Positions 33,792-45,376 of a stretch of 64,000 bases of DNA are shown piece after piece. The notes beneath the pieces were generated by a model. The model did no database searches and was not told where the DNA came from. It worked only from the letters and a program-made list of their open reading frames with translations. Position 1 is the first letter of the stretch. Every line of letters begins with the position of its first letter. The position numbers and the translations under genes are program-made. The DNA is from Rhynchopus euleeides (Eukaryota > Euglenozoa > Diplonemea > Diplonemida > Diplonemidae): assembly GCA_963210315.1 (NCBI GenBank), contig OY723280.1:806001-870000 (forward strand), read 5' to 3'.

Positions 33792-36441
33792 TCACCTGCC
33801 ACCGTGCGAAAGCCCGAAGCTCTCCTGCTGGCGCTGGTTGGGGAAGTAGGAGGTGTCACGCGTGTACCCACCAGAGTACGAGGTCTGGTGCGGCTGCTGC
33901 TGCTGCTGGTGCTGGCTGTAGTTCACAGCGGACATCGAGTGCGCAACCTGCGTGTTCCTCGCCTGCGAGTTGCCGCCCCACGTGCTGTTGTTGCGGCTGT
34001 AAGGGGACACGCCCTGCTGGTGGTGCATCTGCCCGCCGTACATCTGCTGCTGTGGGAGGTGGTGGTGGTGGCATTGGTGTTCGGGGGACATCCCCGTGAT
34101 ATCCAGTCCAAAAGGAAGCACACAACAGCGCTCAGACAGGTGGGTGCGATAGCACGCAACTCTGCACAACTCCTGAATTATGTGCATCACAAGGAGGCGC
34201 AAGATTAAGACAAATTGGCCATACGTCCCGGTTGCCCCCGTAGTTGCTGAACTGCTGGCTCCCGTGCTGGCCGTACGCACCCCCGTACATGTTCTGGCCG
34301 TAGCCCATGCCCATGCTGCTGTTGTTCTGCTGGAAGTTCTGTGTGGTTGTGAGGTACACAAATCCCGTAGAGCCACTCAGACATACCATGCCCTGGGAGT
34401 ACCCACCCTGCGATGCAGCACCGTAGCCGCTGCCGTACCCGGTGTTGCCACCACGGCCGCCCATCTGCTGCGTGCTGCGGCCCGAGGAGTAGCCGCGCTG
34501 GCCCTGCTGCGCGAGGAGGGCCTGCTGCTGCTGCTGCTGCTGCTGCTGGCGGCTGTAGCCGCTGTTGCGGTCACTGGGGTAGCTGGAGCGCGACTGCTGC
34601 GTCGCGACCTGCGCCGGCTGGCCCATCTGCTGCATGGCAGGCGCAGCCTTCCCAGACGACGGCGTGGCGTGGGGGATGTGGGAGAGGTGGGTGTGCTGGT
34701 GGTGCTTGGTTGCGGGCTGCGCCCACATGCTGCTCTGCTGCGACTGCCCGCCGTGGTTCAGCAGGTCTGCGAGTGGGGGCGGTGGCGAACAAGACCACAT
34801 GCATTCCTCACTCGGCCGGGGCAACAATAACACACAAACCCTGCGAACATCCTCTACACTTCAAGGCGAAGTACCCCGGATATCATTCCGGAACCTGAAG
34901 GCTCCAACTAGGACACACAACATCACACTCCCATCACCACACAACATGACGTAACATGACATGACATACGCTCGGGCATCTCAGCCGGCGCCCAGTCGCT
35001 CCTGTTGAAGTGCTTGTCCTGCCCGAACGTCTGCATCGAGTGCGGGAGCATGCTCTGCTGGGACACCTGCTGGTGGCTGGGCTGCTGCATGCTGGACGGC
35101 TGCACTGCCACAGGGGCCGTGGGCGCGGGTGCGGCCTGCACTGCCGGCGGGGCCGCGGTCGGCACGGGGGCAGCCTCCTCGGTGGGCGCGCAGAAGGAGA
35201 ACTTGCCGGGGGTGGGCGCAGGGCAGAAGCCGTTCGGCAGCACCACCGACTCGGACTGGTCCATGAAACGCTTCGACGTCTTCGGCTTCACTGCCTTCTC
35301 CTCAGCCTTCGCGGACTCCTTTGCCGGGCGAGCCTCTTCAACCTTTGCCTCCACAGGCGCGCGCCACTCAGCAGCAGGCGCGGGCGCCGCTGCCGGTGCT
35401 GCCACTGGTGCCGGTGTAGGTGCCGGTGCTGCTGCCGGCGCGGGGACAGGTGCCGGGACAGGCGCCGCCTCCTGGACGGGCTCCTCAGTCGGGGCCGCCG
35501 TGTCCTCCTTCGCCTCAACGGGGGCAGGGGTGGGCTCCTCGACGGCCTCCTCGTGTGCCTCCTGCAGGGGTGGTGGTGGTGGGGGTGGGGGTGGTGCGTT
35601 GTGGGTCTGCATCACTATAGTGTCGGAGACACCCAACACCCTCACTTGAAGCCAGCCTCCCCGCACAACCACGCCAGGTTGCAGGGTGCATTGTCTTCGG
35701 TGTATGCACCAAAACTGGCTCAACAAAAGCAACCCGCTACAACCTTGCCCAAAGTCCTGCCCAGCTACTTTATTCGACACAGAACCTCCTGTTGGAGGTA
35801 AATACAAGAGAACGCATAGAATCCCGGTGTGAGGACTGCGCCCGTTCTCTGCACTATCGTCATACCTCAACAGCCTCCTTCTCAGGCTCCTCCTTCACCT
35901 CCGGCTTGGCCTCAGGCTTGGCCTCGGCCTTCTTGGGCTCAGGCTTGCTGGCACGGGCAATGTCGGCCCACAGCATCTTGCCCGCAGCGGGCTTCGACTC
36001 ACCACTGTAGGATGGAGTGGGGTGGCAGTCGCACGGGGTTGTGCACGGGAGAGACGAAAAACAAAATACGGAATAGAGTTAGTGATTGCATGAACAAAAC
36101 CCACGGGATCATCTTGCATGAAGTGTGCCATCTTGCAGGCCAAGATACGTGACGTGACGGAAAAGATCTCGCACTTCCGTCTGTTGCATTTTCACACGAC
36201 AGGTTTCTTGTTGGAAGACGTATAACATGAACATTATCACATACATGTTGAAGGTGATCTTCTGCGCGGCCGGCTTCACCGCCTTCTCCTCAACAGGCTT
36301 CTCCGCGGGGGCGCGGGCCTTCTCGCCCTTCTCGCCCTTGTCACCCTTCCCGCCCTTCCCGCTCTTGCCGCCCTTACCCCCCTTGCGCTCGCTGCGCTCC
36401 TTGGGTGCCGCCGAGCTCGGGGGCTTGCTACTGACAACCAT
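33792..36441 (-). CDS. Six-exon low-complexity protein, possibly RNA-granule type
   Basis: Exons 36441-36245, 36004-35866, 35561-34970, 34766-34387, 34338-34225 and 34049-33792 join in phase with donors GTATGT/A/T/T/G, giving 559 aa. No enzyme domain is recognised. Exon 1 is a Lys/Gly-rich basic region (GGKGGKSGKGGKGDKGEKG). Exon 2 holds the conserved-looking GKMLWADIARASKP. Exon 3 is Pro/Ala/Glu-rich with SKRFMDQSESVVLPNGF. Exons 4-6 are Gln/Tyr/Gly/Asn-rich (Q9 tract, GYGSGYG, MYGGQMHHQQ), like prion-like RNA-binding proteins. A role in RNA granules is inference from composition only. An acceptor (CACCCCTGCCAG) ends 49 nt before the ATG. The stop is TGA at 33792-33794. Exon phases make the model robust even though the product is unknown. 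Confidence 0.8.
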
Positions 36442-36833
36442 TGCCGCTTGTGTTGGTATGATACTCTAGAGGGACGATGAACAGGCAGACCTGGCAGGGG
36501 TGGTGTGGCAGTGAAGTATGGCATGGGAGGCACGCAAGGCAAAGAAGGCAGGTCGTGTGAGGGTGCGTTGGTGGGATGGGGTGGTCTGCAGTGTCGGTAT
36601 TGGTTGTCCTGTCACTCGGCTATGGAACACAATTCGGAATGGAACGTCGTCTCTGTGTGGTCTGGTTGGGGACACCCCCAAGAACACACAGGCAGGAATA
36701 AACAACACACCTCATGGTGAGAACTGAAAGCAACACATCACGCTTGGTTTGTGTCAAAGGCGGAATCAATGTGGAAGAAAAGCAAAGGAGGCAAAAAAAT
36801 GTTGTAGATTTTGTACAGTGTCTGTCACTGGTC
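36442..36833. other. Short spacer
   Basis: Apart from the probable 5' leader of the six-exon gene (to about 36490), I see no feature between it and the stop of the cathepsin-like gene. Confidence 0.6.
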
Positions 36834-38212
36834 TTAGACCACAGACGTGGACGGCGACTCGTTCAGGCCGCAGGCGTTGGACCCGTAGGTCACACGGATG
36901 TAGCCAGACTCACCCCAGCTCGAGCCCCAGGAGTTCTTGATGATCCAGTAGTCGTCACCGTACCCGACGATCAGCACACCGTGGTCCAGCTGGCACCCGA
37001 AGATGCCGCAGCAGTTGGTCAGGATCCCGCTCGAGTACGTCTGCCACTTCTGGGCGTCCACGGCGATTGACAGGGGGCCGCTCGTCGACACGAACGCCTT
37101 CATCTGGTCCTCCGTGTGGGTGATGTCCTTGTAGCTCTTGATGGTGGCACCCACCGCCTTGCCCGTCACGCTCTCGCACGTCCCGCTCTTGCCGGTGCCC
37201 GACGTGTACGGGTACGAGGCCTCCGTCACGATCTGGCCGTTGTGGTTGCTCAGCAGCCACTTGAAGGCGTTGTCCATCAGACCGCCGTTGCACCCGGAGT
37301 CCACCTTGTCGCACGACACCAGCTCCTGCTCGGACACCGACGTCAGGGTGTTCCCAGCAAGCTGCCACTGCCCCTCAATGCCACCGGTGGTGCTGTTGGT
37401 ATGGGGATCGATAGATTGCAGCAACAGAGTCGCGTGGACGGTCATCAAAGATTGGCTGGCGGAGCACGATAGTTAGCAGCAAACACAACATATTGCAGCA
37501 GAAATACCTGAATGCCCAGCACGACCCGCACTGCGCCTGGTTCTTGACGTGCGTGACTGTGTCGAAATGAAATGGAGGGGGTACCGTGTGGCACACAAAA
37601 TAGAGGCAAATGAAAGCTGTCCTTCTTGGCAATAGGTGCTTGGTCCAGCGGCTGTGAAAGCATCTTCCAAACTACTGTTTATTGAACACAGTGGCCAGAG
37701 GACCGTGGGGTGACAATCCTGAACCTTCAGCCAGGACTCTTCCCATTCGTCACTTCATGACTTCGCCTCCCTTCGTCTTGTATCAATAGTCAACCAGAGG
37801 CAACACCAGGCACGCCCCAGGAAGCACGCATACCGGCCCCCTTCGTGCGCCAGTCCACAGACGCCTGCACGCCCTTCACCTCCTCAGCGGAGAACATGGC
37901 GGGCGGGCTCGCCTTCTTCGGCACCTGCAGGTTGTGGTACACCTTGAACTCCTCAGCCGACAGGTCGGAGAAGGCGTTCATCCCGAACTGGGCACCCTTG
38001 GTCTGCTCCTTCTCGAAGCGCGCGGCCTTCAGCATGTTCGACGTGAAGATCCCGTAGCGGCGCTCCTCCTCGGCCAGGCTCGCGTAGCGCTTGCCGTGGT
38101 CGCTCTTGAAGCTGCGCCACAGCAGCTTCGAGTTCGCGCGCACGTAATCCTCGCTGTAGCCGTGCGCCTGCGACGCCATCATGGCGCACACGAAAAGGGC
38201 TGCGGTACGCAT
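36834..38212 (-). CDS. Cathepsin L-like cysteine protease (papain family C1A)
   Basis: Exons 38212-37834, 37556-37508 and 37392-36834 join in phases 1 and 2, giving 328 aa. Residues 1-18 are a signal peptide. Residues of about 25-95 are the I29 propeptide inhibitor (FGMNAFSDLSAEEF), removed on activation in a lysosome-like compartment. The mature enzyme starts near [24 protein letters not shown]. The triad is C139, H280 (LDHGVLIVGYG) and N296 (IIKNSWGSSWG), with the oxyanion Gln at 133. The GCNGGLMDNAF motif is typical of cathepsin L-like enzymes. The 49-bp exon 2 encodes just the catalytic Cys segment. Donors are GTATGC and GTATTT. An acceptor (GCCCCTTCAG) lies 16 nt before the ATG. There is no C-terminal extension. 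All key residues are present, so activity is expected. Confidence 0.95.
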
Positions 38213-38628
38213 TTTAAGTCTTGTTTGTCTGAAGGGGCATGATTCTGACGTTGTTCGGACAGCAGCAACACACAAGCGACTTGAAACAAGGTGGCGTGGG
38301 GAGGGCTGGAGCTGCCCGGCACTGCCGCACTGCATGACAATGGAACACCCCTACTACGAACACAAGCACAAGCTGCGGCGCTCTGCCGCAAGATTTCTGA
38401 CAAAACACGGGTTCTGCGCGGGAGGCATCCGCAGACGTTGGAGGTTCAGAAGCCGCCGCCTTGTAGGGAGCTCCAAGCGGCGGCGCGTGCAGGAATGAGA
38501 TGCATTTGACACAGGACCCCGCTGACATGCTACCTACCCGCTCCACCAGACCCCGGTGACACACGAGATGCATGGACACACACCCCACACATGGGGCAAG
38601 ACGCAGGGCACAGGGCGGGCACTTCGAT
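38213..38628. other. Short spacer
   Basis: Separates the cathepsin-like start from the stop of the ankyrin gene. Nothing else is supported here; overlapping frames are compositional. Confidence 0.6.
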
Positions 38629-41600
38629 CTATATCCGTTCACCTTGTGGGCCTTCTGACTCCTGCAGGGCAGCCCACACCTTATGATAGCGGGCACGCTC
38701 AGACGACGGCAGCTCCTGCCCATTCTGCAGGCGGTGCTCGATGTACTCAGCAGGCGTCGCCCCTGCATAGCCTGAGAGGGTGGCGTGTGGGGTTGATGGG
38801 GAGAACCCTCGACTGGCAGGTCTGGTATGAGCGCTAGGAGCTCAGCAGCACGATTGTTTCAGGCAGAGGGGCCTTCGTTATCGTGTGGGGCTCATGTCAA
38901 ACAAAATCCAGAAGATAATAGTTGAGCACACTCCCCTCTTCCAATAGTAGATCCATTAACTATTATCTGACAGGGCAGACTCTGCCCTGACAACAAAATA
39001 GGGTGTCACGCTGGCTCAGTTCACAGTTCTGACATGGAGTGTGAAGGGGCCATCCCTTCAGACCAGAATTCACGCACAAAGCTTTCGGAGTTACGAAGGA
39101 GGTGTCTAGTGTAATGGCATACCTTTCTCTGGGAAGCGCACGTCACGGACATCAGGGTTTGAGCCTTGTGCTGTGAGCATTGCGGCCAGCTCCAGGTGGC
39201 CCCGCAGCACAGCGTAGTGCAGGGGGGTCCGCCCGGCACAGTCAGGCATCGAGAGAAACACCGCCAGCAGCTGCCTGGGGTCAGCAGGGGCAGCCCACAG
39301 CACACCCGGGTTGTGCTGCTCCGCCCACTGCTCACTGACGTCGGAGGGCACGCCATCCGATGTCGGCGCGCTGCCCAGGTCGCATGCTGGCGAGGCCTCC
39401 CCGCTGCCGCTGCCGCTGGTGTCGCCCTCCTCGACCCTGCAAGGTGGGGTGGGTGGGGAGCACAAGCCTGGGTATCCCGACACAGAGCCAGCAGGACTGC
39501 ATCGCTGAAGCAGCGACTGCCGTCACATGTCATCCCGTTCTCCCTGAAGGTTGGTGCGACCCACCCATCTCCCGAGTGAACCCCCCCAAGCAGGGCATTG
39601 CTTTGAGGCACGGAGGGAAACCTGCAAGACAGAACCATCCATGCAAAGCCCCAGGGATGCTATGGAGTGCAACAGCACAAGCACGGAACCAAAAGTGTGC
39701 GACAGGTGGCCCGGCGCACAGGCTCTGTGACAGGCCACCTGCTGTACCTTTCAGCAGACGAGCGGATGAAAGAGACCGAGTGGCGGTGGTTGACGGTGCC
39801 CTTGATCCTCTGTGCAAGAAAACGAATGCCCTCGGCATGTATGACTCGGCGACAACGCACACTGCACGAAACAATATGCCGCAGCAGTAAAGGCAGGGAG
39901 ACGCTGCCCAGTTCATACCGAGGGTCCTCAATGGTGGCTGACGTGACGAGCGGTGTCCGTGGGATCACTGCCCGCTTGGGGGAACTCGGCGGTGAGGACG
40001 GGGGGTCCGTCTTCATGAACCACTCTCTGTGTTGGAGGGGCAGGTAGGGTGGCAGGCAAGGTTGGATGCACTGTGCTCTCAGCTACAGACATTTCTGAGG
40101 CCCGGCAAACCCCGGCAGTGGTTCATTCGAATAAATTCCACCCCCTATGTGCATGGGGCAATGAAATCAGAATCAATCCTCCAACAAGGACTATATCACA
40201 GCCACATGTGTGCGAACCCTGACAACATAGCATACTTAAGTGTCTCAAACATCGACCGGCTCCCATGCATTGCATTGTAGTGCAACACATTACGCTTCTG
40301 CCGGGAGCTCATCCTCCAGATATCCGCCCCACTCTGCAATGGGTGGACGTGAGTGCCATGCCCTCTCCCACCCTCCGCCTCCTACACCAACACCTCCACC
40401 CCATCATGCCCTGCCTGACCACCCCACCCACCCACCCACCCTCTCCTGCACCTTGCAGCATTCTGCCCTATTCCCTGCACCACCCCGCCCCCTCTGGCCA
40501 CCAGCATACATTGAGGAGAGCTTCGGCAACACCTTTGTACCCCAGTGCTACTGCATTCATGAGGCACGTCAGCCCATGTGTGCATGTCGCGTTGAGGTCT
40601 GCATGCTTTGCGAGGAGGGGCACGACGTTGGCAAGCCCGAGCTCCACTGCAAGCGTGAGCGGCTGTTTCCAGTAATTCTTCATCCGCCCCGCGTCGGTGA
40701 TGTGGACCTTCTCCCACGAATCCCCACCCGCCTCCTGGTCGGGGATCCCGGGCAGCGCCCCACGGTCCAAGAGGAAGGAGATGGCTGAGGGGCTGCGTGA
40801 CAGGACGGCATACGACAGGGGCGTGATGCCTCTGTGTGATACCGCATTCACGTCAGCGTTTGCCTCCTTCAGATGTTCGATAATTTTAATATTTCCGGTC
40901 CGTGCTGCAAAGTGAATTGCGCGGTCCCCATCCCGGGCGGGGATGTTGGGATCACAGTTTATTTCCAACAGGAAAGCAACGAGGTCGTCACATCCACCCT
41001 GCACTGCGCGGTGGAGGGGCCCGAGCCCGTCTCTGTCGAGGATGTGGACCAAATCGAGATTTGTCTCCAGCACAAACCTCTTCACCTCCTCGTGGTCCCC
41101 GCTGTCGATCAGGGCGGCTAGCCGGTCGGTCTCAAAAAACTCACCCCGGTCACCCTTTGCGTAGTTGGGGCGAATCCGCGTCGCAGGTGCTGTGCTGTTC
41201 ACAGTGGATGGCAGAGGCGGCCCATCTGCAAACTGGTTCGACCCATGCGGGCCCACCGACTCACGGTTCGCAGAGATGAGGTGGCTCGTGGGAGAGCAGA
41301 GCCGTTCCAGCTCCCTGCAGTACGCCAGGTCGCCGACGTACATCTTCCACAGAACCATGCCCAGGGCTGCCCAGAAGGCAGCGGGGGGGACGGTGGCCAG
41401 CAGGAAGGCTGAGATGTAGATCCGCGTGAAATCGGAATCGCACAGGTCCTCCCCCCACATCTCGAAGGCTGTTGCGAGGAGGATAACAAACATCCCCACG
41501 ATTTCGATAACAGCCCCGCGGAAGTTGGGGAAGTAGGTGCATGTGTCGCGCAGCGTGTTGACGCTGAATGCTGTCAGAACCATCACCAGGAACATGATTG

Positions 41601-42195
41601 CAAACAGGGGGTATTTTGCAGCGGATGATTCGGTGCAGTCATCTGCGTCACTATCATACTCCGACCACAGCGGGAGGACCAGGAGGAGGGCATATGGCAC
41701 AGCGGAGATGAGGAGATGGATGTACGTTGCTGGGAGTGACTCGCGCGCAACGTACCTTACGTAGCTTCGGTACTGCTTCACAAAGATTGAGTTGGTGTAG
41801 ATGAATATTGAGGCGATTTTCCAGAAATCGCTGAACCAGCACGACACGGGGTGTGGCGGGAGGATGGCGTGCGACACATCCGTAGGGAGAAGCTTCAGCA
41901 GCAGCTTGTGGAGGAAGAAGATGAAGGCCCCGATGGCACACAGCTGGGTTAGGCCGATCTGCTTCACCTTCAGGGGTGTCCACATCTCTGTCTTTGCATA
42001 GGAATAGAGTATTGGGAATGCCGCAAAGGTTAGGCCGTATGTCAAGGACCCATACGCAACGAGAAAATAGAATGCCTCCCAGCTGCTGTCGCCATAGCTG
42101 GTGCCTGTCGAGTTCTCCAGGAGGGGATCTCCTAAGGAACCGTCAAACAGCCCATCATCCGGCAACACCACAGCCACTTGGATCGGGACTTGCAT
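38629..42195 (-). CDS. Multi-TM membrane protein with cytosolic ankyrin repeats
   Basis: Exons 42195-40510, 40333-40236, 40026-39748, 39436-39123 and 38771-38629 join in phases 0, 2, 2, 1, giving 839 aa. Donors are GTATGC, GTATGC, GTACAG and GTATGC. The first 300 residues hold about seven hydrophobic helices (near 40-65, 78-103, 122-140, 160-180, 195-215, 230-250, 265-290), a layout like a seven-helix receptor, though no known receptor motif was recognised. From about residue 355 ankyrin repeats follow (DGLGPLHRAVQGGCDDLVAF, DGDRAIHFAARTGN, RGITPLSYAV, HGLTCLMNAVALG), spread over all later exons and closing with RTPLHYAVLRGHLELA and GYAGATPAEYIEHRL. A low-complexity acidic/Ser linker splits the repeats. 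The start is less certain: no clear acceptor precedes 42195. A dispersed repeat lies in the last intron. Confidence 0.8.
38988..39060 (+). repeat. Dispersed repeat, copy 2 of 3, intronic
   Basis: A shorter, diverged copy of 7428-7525 (AAAATAGGGTGTCACGCTGG ... GAGTGTGAAGG) inside the last intron of the ankyrin gene. Confidence 0.7.
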
Positions 42196-42377
42196 GGCAG
42201 GGTCGCCAGCCCCTTTTTGGGGCGCTCAGAAGTCTCCGGTACAACCGCGGATCCACACAGGATTCGGCTTTGGGAGAGCAGGTTGGATCCAGCGTCTTGT
42301 GTGTCTAGGGTAGACCTCCCTTTGCACCCAACATATCTTGTCGAAGTGGCGCAGAGAGGGGTGGGGCTCGGGGGGGG

Positions 42378-42684
42378 TTTGATCGTCGAGAGGGAATGGA
42401 AAAGTAAATCTCCCAGCACCTTCTCGCAATGTTAGTCCTTTTTGTAGTCACTACACCAGATATGTTGTACAAGGCAGATCAATGCACAACGGGAGGGTGT
42501 GTAGCAGTTGTCTGTCAGTGGCTTGGTGGTTGGACCGCAATACAGTATCACTAAAACACAACCAGGTGTCTGTCCGTAATACGTAGTCTCTCCTTGACAC
42601 CATATACTTTGTGCCCCTGTATCGTTGTTTTTTTTGTACGAATAAATGGTGGAAGGGAAGGAGGGGAAGGGAAAGCAGGTGTGT
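42378..42684 (+). repeat. R1 repeat, long copy A
   Basis: About 305 bp starting TTTGATCGTCGAGAGGGAA and ending with a purine-rich AAGGGAAAGCAGG. It is roughly 85-90% identical by eye to copy B at 43554-43852, same orientation, 1.2 kb apart. Confidence 0.9.
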
Positions 42685-43553
42685 TTCGTAGCGGGGTATA
42701 TCTACTACGCAGTTTCGGCTGCCAACCCACGACTGTGGGGCTCGGGGGGGGGGGGTCTGGGTGGGGGCAAAGGGGACACAGAATCAGAATAAAGATACGC
42801 CACACGGAGAAGGGGGTGCGCAGGTGGGTGGGGGTGGGGGTGTCCTCTGTGTTCGGGAGACGGTGGCGGTGCCTTGGGATGGGGAGATCGCGCTGGGAGA
42901 GGGTCGCTTGGAAGGGGGGGGCGGGGGGGGGGGGGGGGGGGGAGACGAGGAGTGGTGAGCTGACAGCCCGGTTGGGACTCTAGGAGCGGGAGCCAGACTG
43001 CCAAAAAAATATTGTGCAACCGATTGGTTCTCCCTACAATAATACAGGACTCTAAGCTAGGATATGTTCAGAACAAGGTACAGGCGAAGGCTGCAACAAA
43101 ACGCCTTCGCCAAAAAGCGGCAAAACGAGGGGACTAAGTCGAGTGGAGCAGGTACAAAGCAGGCGCATCACGAGGCTGATACCATCACTTCGACATTTGC
43201 GGACACAGCATCACCGCATCTGAAAGAGGGGGGGTGTGGATGTTGTGGGGCACAGACTATACACAAAAATTCCCTCGCTTGCCTGACGCGATGCCAAGGC
43301 AGATGTGTGTGTGGCTAAACCCGCAAACCTGACCCCCCTTCCCTGCAATCCCTCCTTGCCTCATGTGGCAGCAGGGGCACGCGGCATCGCACACACACTG
43401 CATTGCCACGAAGTTCATACCGCAAAGTCTCTGTCGCGGGAGAGGGCTCGTTCCAGCTCGTATGAGGGGCGGGTGTCCCACCAAGGCTGCTTTGCCCCGC
43501 TCCGTGTGGGGTCCGTCAGGAGTGACGGGGATGCCTGTGCCCAGGAGGGGGTG

Positions 43554-43852
43554 TTTGATCGTCGAGAGTGAATGGAAAAGTAAGGCGCCCAGCACCTTCT
43601 TGCAATGTTAGTCCTTTTTGTAGTCACTACACCAGATATGCTGTACAAGGCAGATCAATGCACAATGGGAGGGTGTGTAGCAGTTGTCTGCCAGTCGCCT
43701 GGTCTGCAACACAATATCACCAAAACACGACCAGGTGTCTGTACGTAATACGTAGTGTGTCCTTGACACCATACACTTTGTAATCCTGTCCCGTTGTTCT
43801 TTGTACGAATAAATGACGGAGGAGAAGGAGAGGAAGGGAAAGCAGGCGTGGC
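43554..43852 (+). repeat. R1 repeat, long copy B
   Basis: Starts TTTGATCGTCGAGAGTGAA. It shares CAATGTTAGTCCTTTTTG, TGCACAA, AGCAGTTGTCTG and TTGTACGAATAAATG with copy A. Both copies have a minus-strand frame reading KVYGVK..LRIT.RHLVVF, so the unit may once have coded. Confidence 0.9.
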
Positions 43853-43893
43853 CAGGAGGGGGTGGGGGGAAAACAGAAGGACCCGAAACACCT

Positions 43894-43959
43894 GAAACAG
43901 CGGCCCCTCTCACCGGGGACAGCTCTGAGGACAGCCAAATAATCGTTCAAATTCGTTCC
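43894..43959 (+). repeat. SINE-tail-like segment, copy 1
   Basis: GAAACAGCGGCCCCTCTCAC through AATCGTTCAAATTCGTTCC matches 45833-45899 in order and spacing, with substitutions. It underlies the last codons of the long SR-gene frame, which argues that those codons are not coding. Confidence 0.6.
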
Positions 43960-44098
43960 AACAGGAAGACCGGCGAACAATAGCCTCCCCCCCGCCCCCC
44001 CGGGGGGTCGAAACATCACCAACGCGCATCACCGTGTGGGCATCACCGTGTCGGTTTGGAATCCTTCCTTCCCTCCTTCCCCTCTCACCTTGACATAC

Positions 44099-45190
44099 CA
44101 AAAGCGCAGGGTCAGGCAAAGGGCGGTTCTCCACAGGCACACCACCGACAGACCGAATCGCCACCTCCGGGGAGCGGACACCCGCACCCGGCGTCAACGG
44201 GGCCGGCGAATCCGGCAGCGTCCGCACGGACGAAAGGTCCTGCATGCTGCGGCGCTGGTGCCAGGTGAACCGCCCCTCCAGAGGGTCACCCTCCTCGTAG
44301 AGCCCGCTGCGGTGCAGCGGCGAGGCACGCGCCAGCCCAGCCGGCACCCCTGGCGATGCCGCTGCCCGAGGCTCGTTGGAGGATGTGGGGACCACCTTAA
44401 TGGTGTGCGTGTCGGGGTGCTCCGGGTTGAGGTACCGTGTGTAAGCCTTCTTCGTGCTCTCCATCCTCAGGTCCCCTGCAGTCAGCGCCTCGAAGAGGGT
44501 CTGCGCGATGGACACCTGGCGCTCCTCATCACGCGCGGAGATGGCATACTCGCAGTCGATGCACCACTCCGCATCGACCAGTGAAGGCACCCCCGGCTGC
44601 CCATCGGCCTGCTGCCCTCCGTTGTAATCCAACACGACTGTCTTGATGGGCCCCGGCGTGATGCGCAGCAGAATGTCCTCCCGCACAACCCCATTCCCTG
44701 CCTCGCTGATCAGGTCGTCGCGCAGTGCAGAGGTGAAGGCGCGCTGCCGATCCGGGTCGGGTTTGGCACCTTCATACTTTGCGAAGTTGACCCCTTCGAG
44801 ACGGAGAGACCCACGGACAAGTGAGGAGCGTGGGTCCAGGGGGCCCCGCGTAGGGGCTGCGCTCTGCCCAGGCCCGTCCTCCGGTGCGGTGTCGCGAGGG
44901 TCGAAGGAGGGGTAGGCCCGGTCCGCCTGCTGCTGCTGCTGCTGCTGCTTCGCAGCGTAGGGGGAGGACTTGCTGTAGGCAAACCCATCCGGGGCACGCG
45001 AGGGTGACGCGGAGCGGCTGGCGCTCCTGCTGCTCCTGCGGCGCCTGCTGCGGCGGGAGCTCTCGCTGGGCGAGCTGCGGCGCCGCCTGCTGCTCGGGGA
45101 CCTGCTGGAACGTCGCCGGCGCGACCGACTGCTCGACCTCGGTGGGCCCGAAGTTGGCGGCGCCTTTACATAACCTGTAGTTGTGTCCAT
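44099..45190 (-). CDS. SR-rich protein, first exon (3' end unresolved)
   Basis: 364 codons from the ATG at 45190, which follows an acceptor (CTCCACCACAG) by 8 nt, to a donor TTG|GTATGT. An alternative donor CAAG|GTGAGA lies 9 nt further. Residues 18-65 are Arg/Ser repeats as in splicing-related SR proteins. A Q7 tract comes next. Residues of about 120-260 form a compact alpha/beta-looking block (LRLEGVNFAKYEG, FTSALRDDLISEAG, EDILLRITPGPIKTVVLDYN, WCIDCEYAI) that I do not recognise but which resembles small repeat domains of protist cytoskeletal proteins. The last part is Pro/Ser-rich. The open frame runs on to 43910, but that part overlaps a dispersed element, so I end the exon at the donor. 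Nuclear RNA-processing function is inference from the RS region alone. Confidence 0.65.
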
Positions 45191-45265
45191 CAGCGGTCCT
45201 GTGGTGGAGTGTCTTGGTGGCAGTCAAGGTCAGAATTTGGGGAAGGTCATTAAAGATTAAAGAAG

Positions 45266-45327
<62 letters not shown>
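45266..45327 (+). repeat. 62-nt poly(A) tract
   Basis: An uninterrupted run of 62 A. On the coding strand it is a poly(T) upstream of the SR-rich gene acceptor. It directly abuts the tRNA-Asp-like sequence, as a retroposed tail would. Confidence 0.95.
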
Positions 45328-45330
<3 letters not shown>

Positions 45331-45331
<1 letters not shown>

Positions 45332-45376
45332 CGCCTGTCACGCGGAAGACCCGGGTTCATTTCCCGGCCGGGGAAC
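45331..45376 (+). pseudogene. 3' half of a tRNA-Asp(GUC)-like sequence
   Basis: The anticodon arm CCGC-CTGTCAC-GCGG shows anticodon GTC. The T arm CCGGG-TTCATTT-CCCGG and the 3' acceptor strand CCGGGGAA follow. The 5' half (acceptor, D arm, A box) is absent, replaced by the A tract. The T loop lacks the usual A58, so the B box is degenerate. It is either a truncated tRNA gene or the head of a tRNA-derived SINE whose body continues to about 45900. Confidence 0.75.

Larger units (their letters stand above)
42196..44098. other. Spacer built around a 300-bp duplication
   Basis: Holds two long copies of the R1 repeat, G runs (42741-42751, 42906-42940) and a SINE-tail-like segment (43894-43959). 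One or more 3' exons of the SR-rich gene should lie here or further left, but I could not place them. Confidence 0.5.

Noticed and set aside
43910-44098. Continuation of the SR-rich frame to its TGA
   Set aside because: A consensus donor precedes it, and its last part is antisense to a dispersed SINE-tail-like segment.
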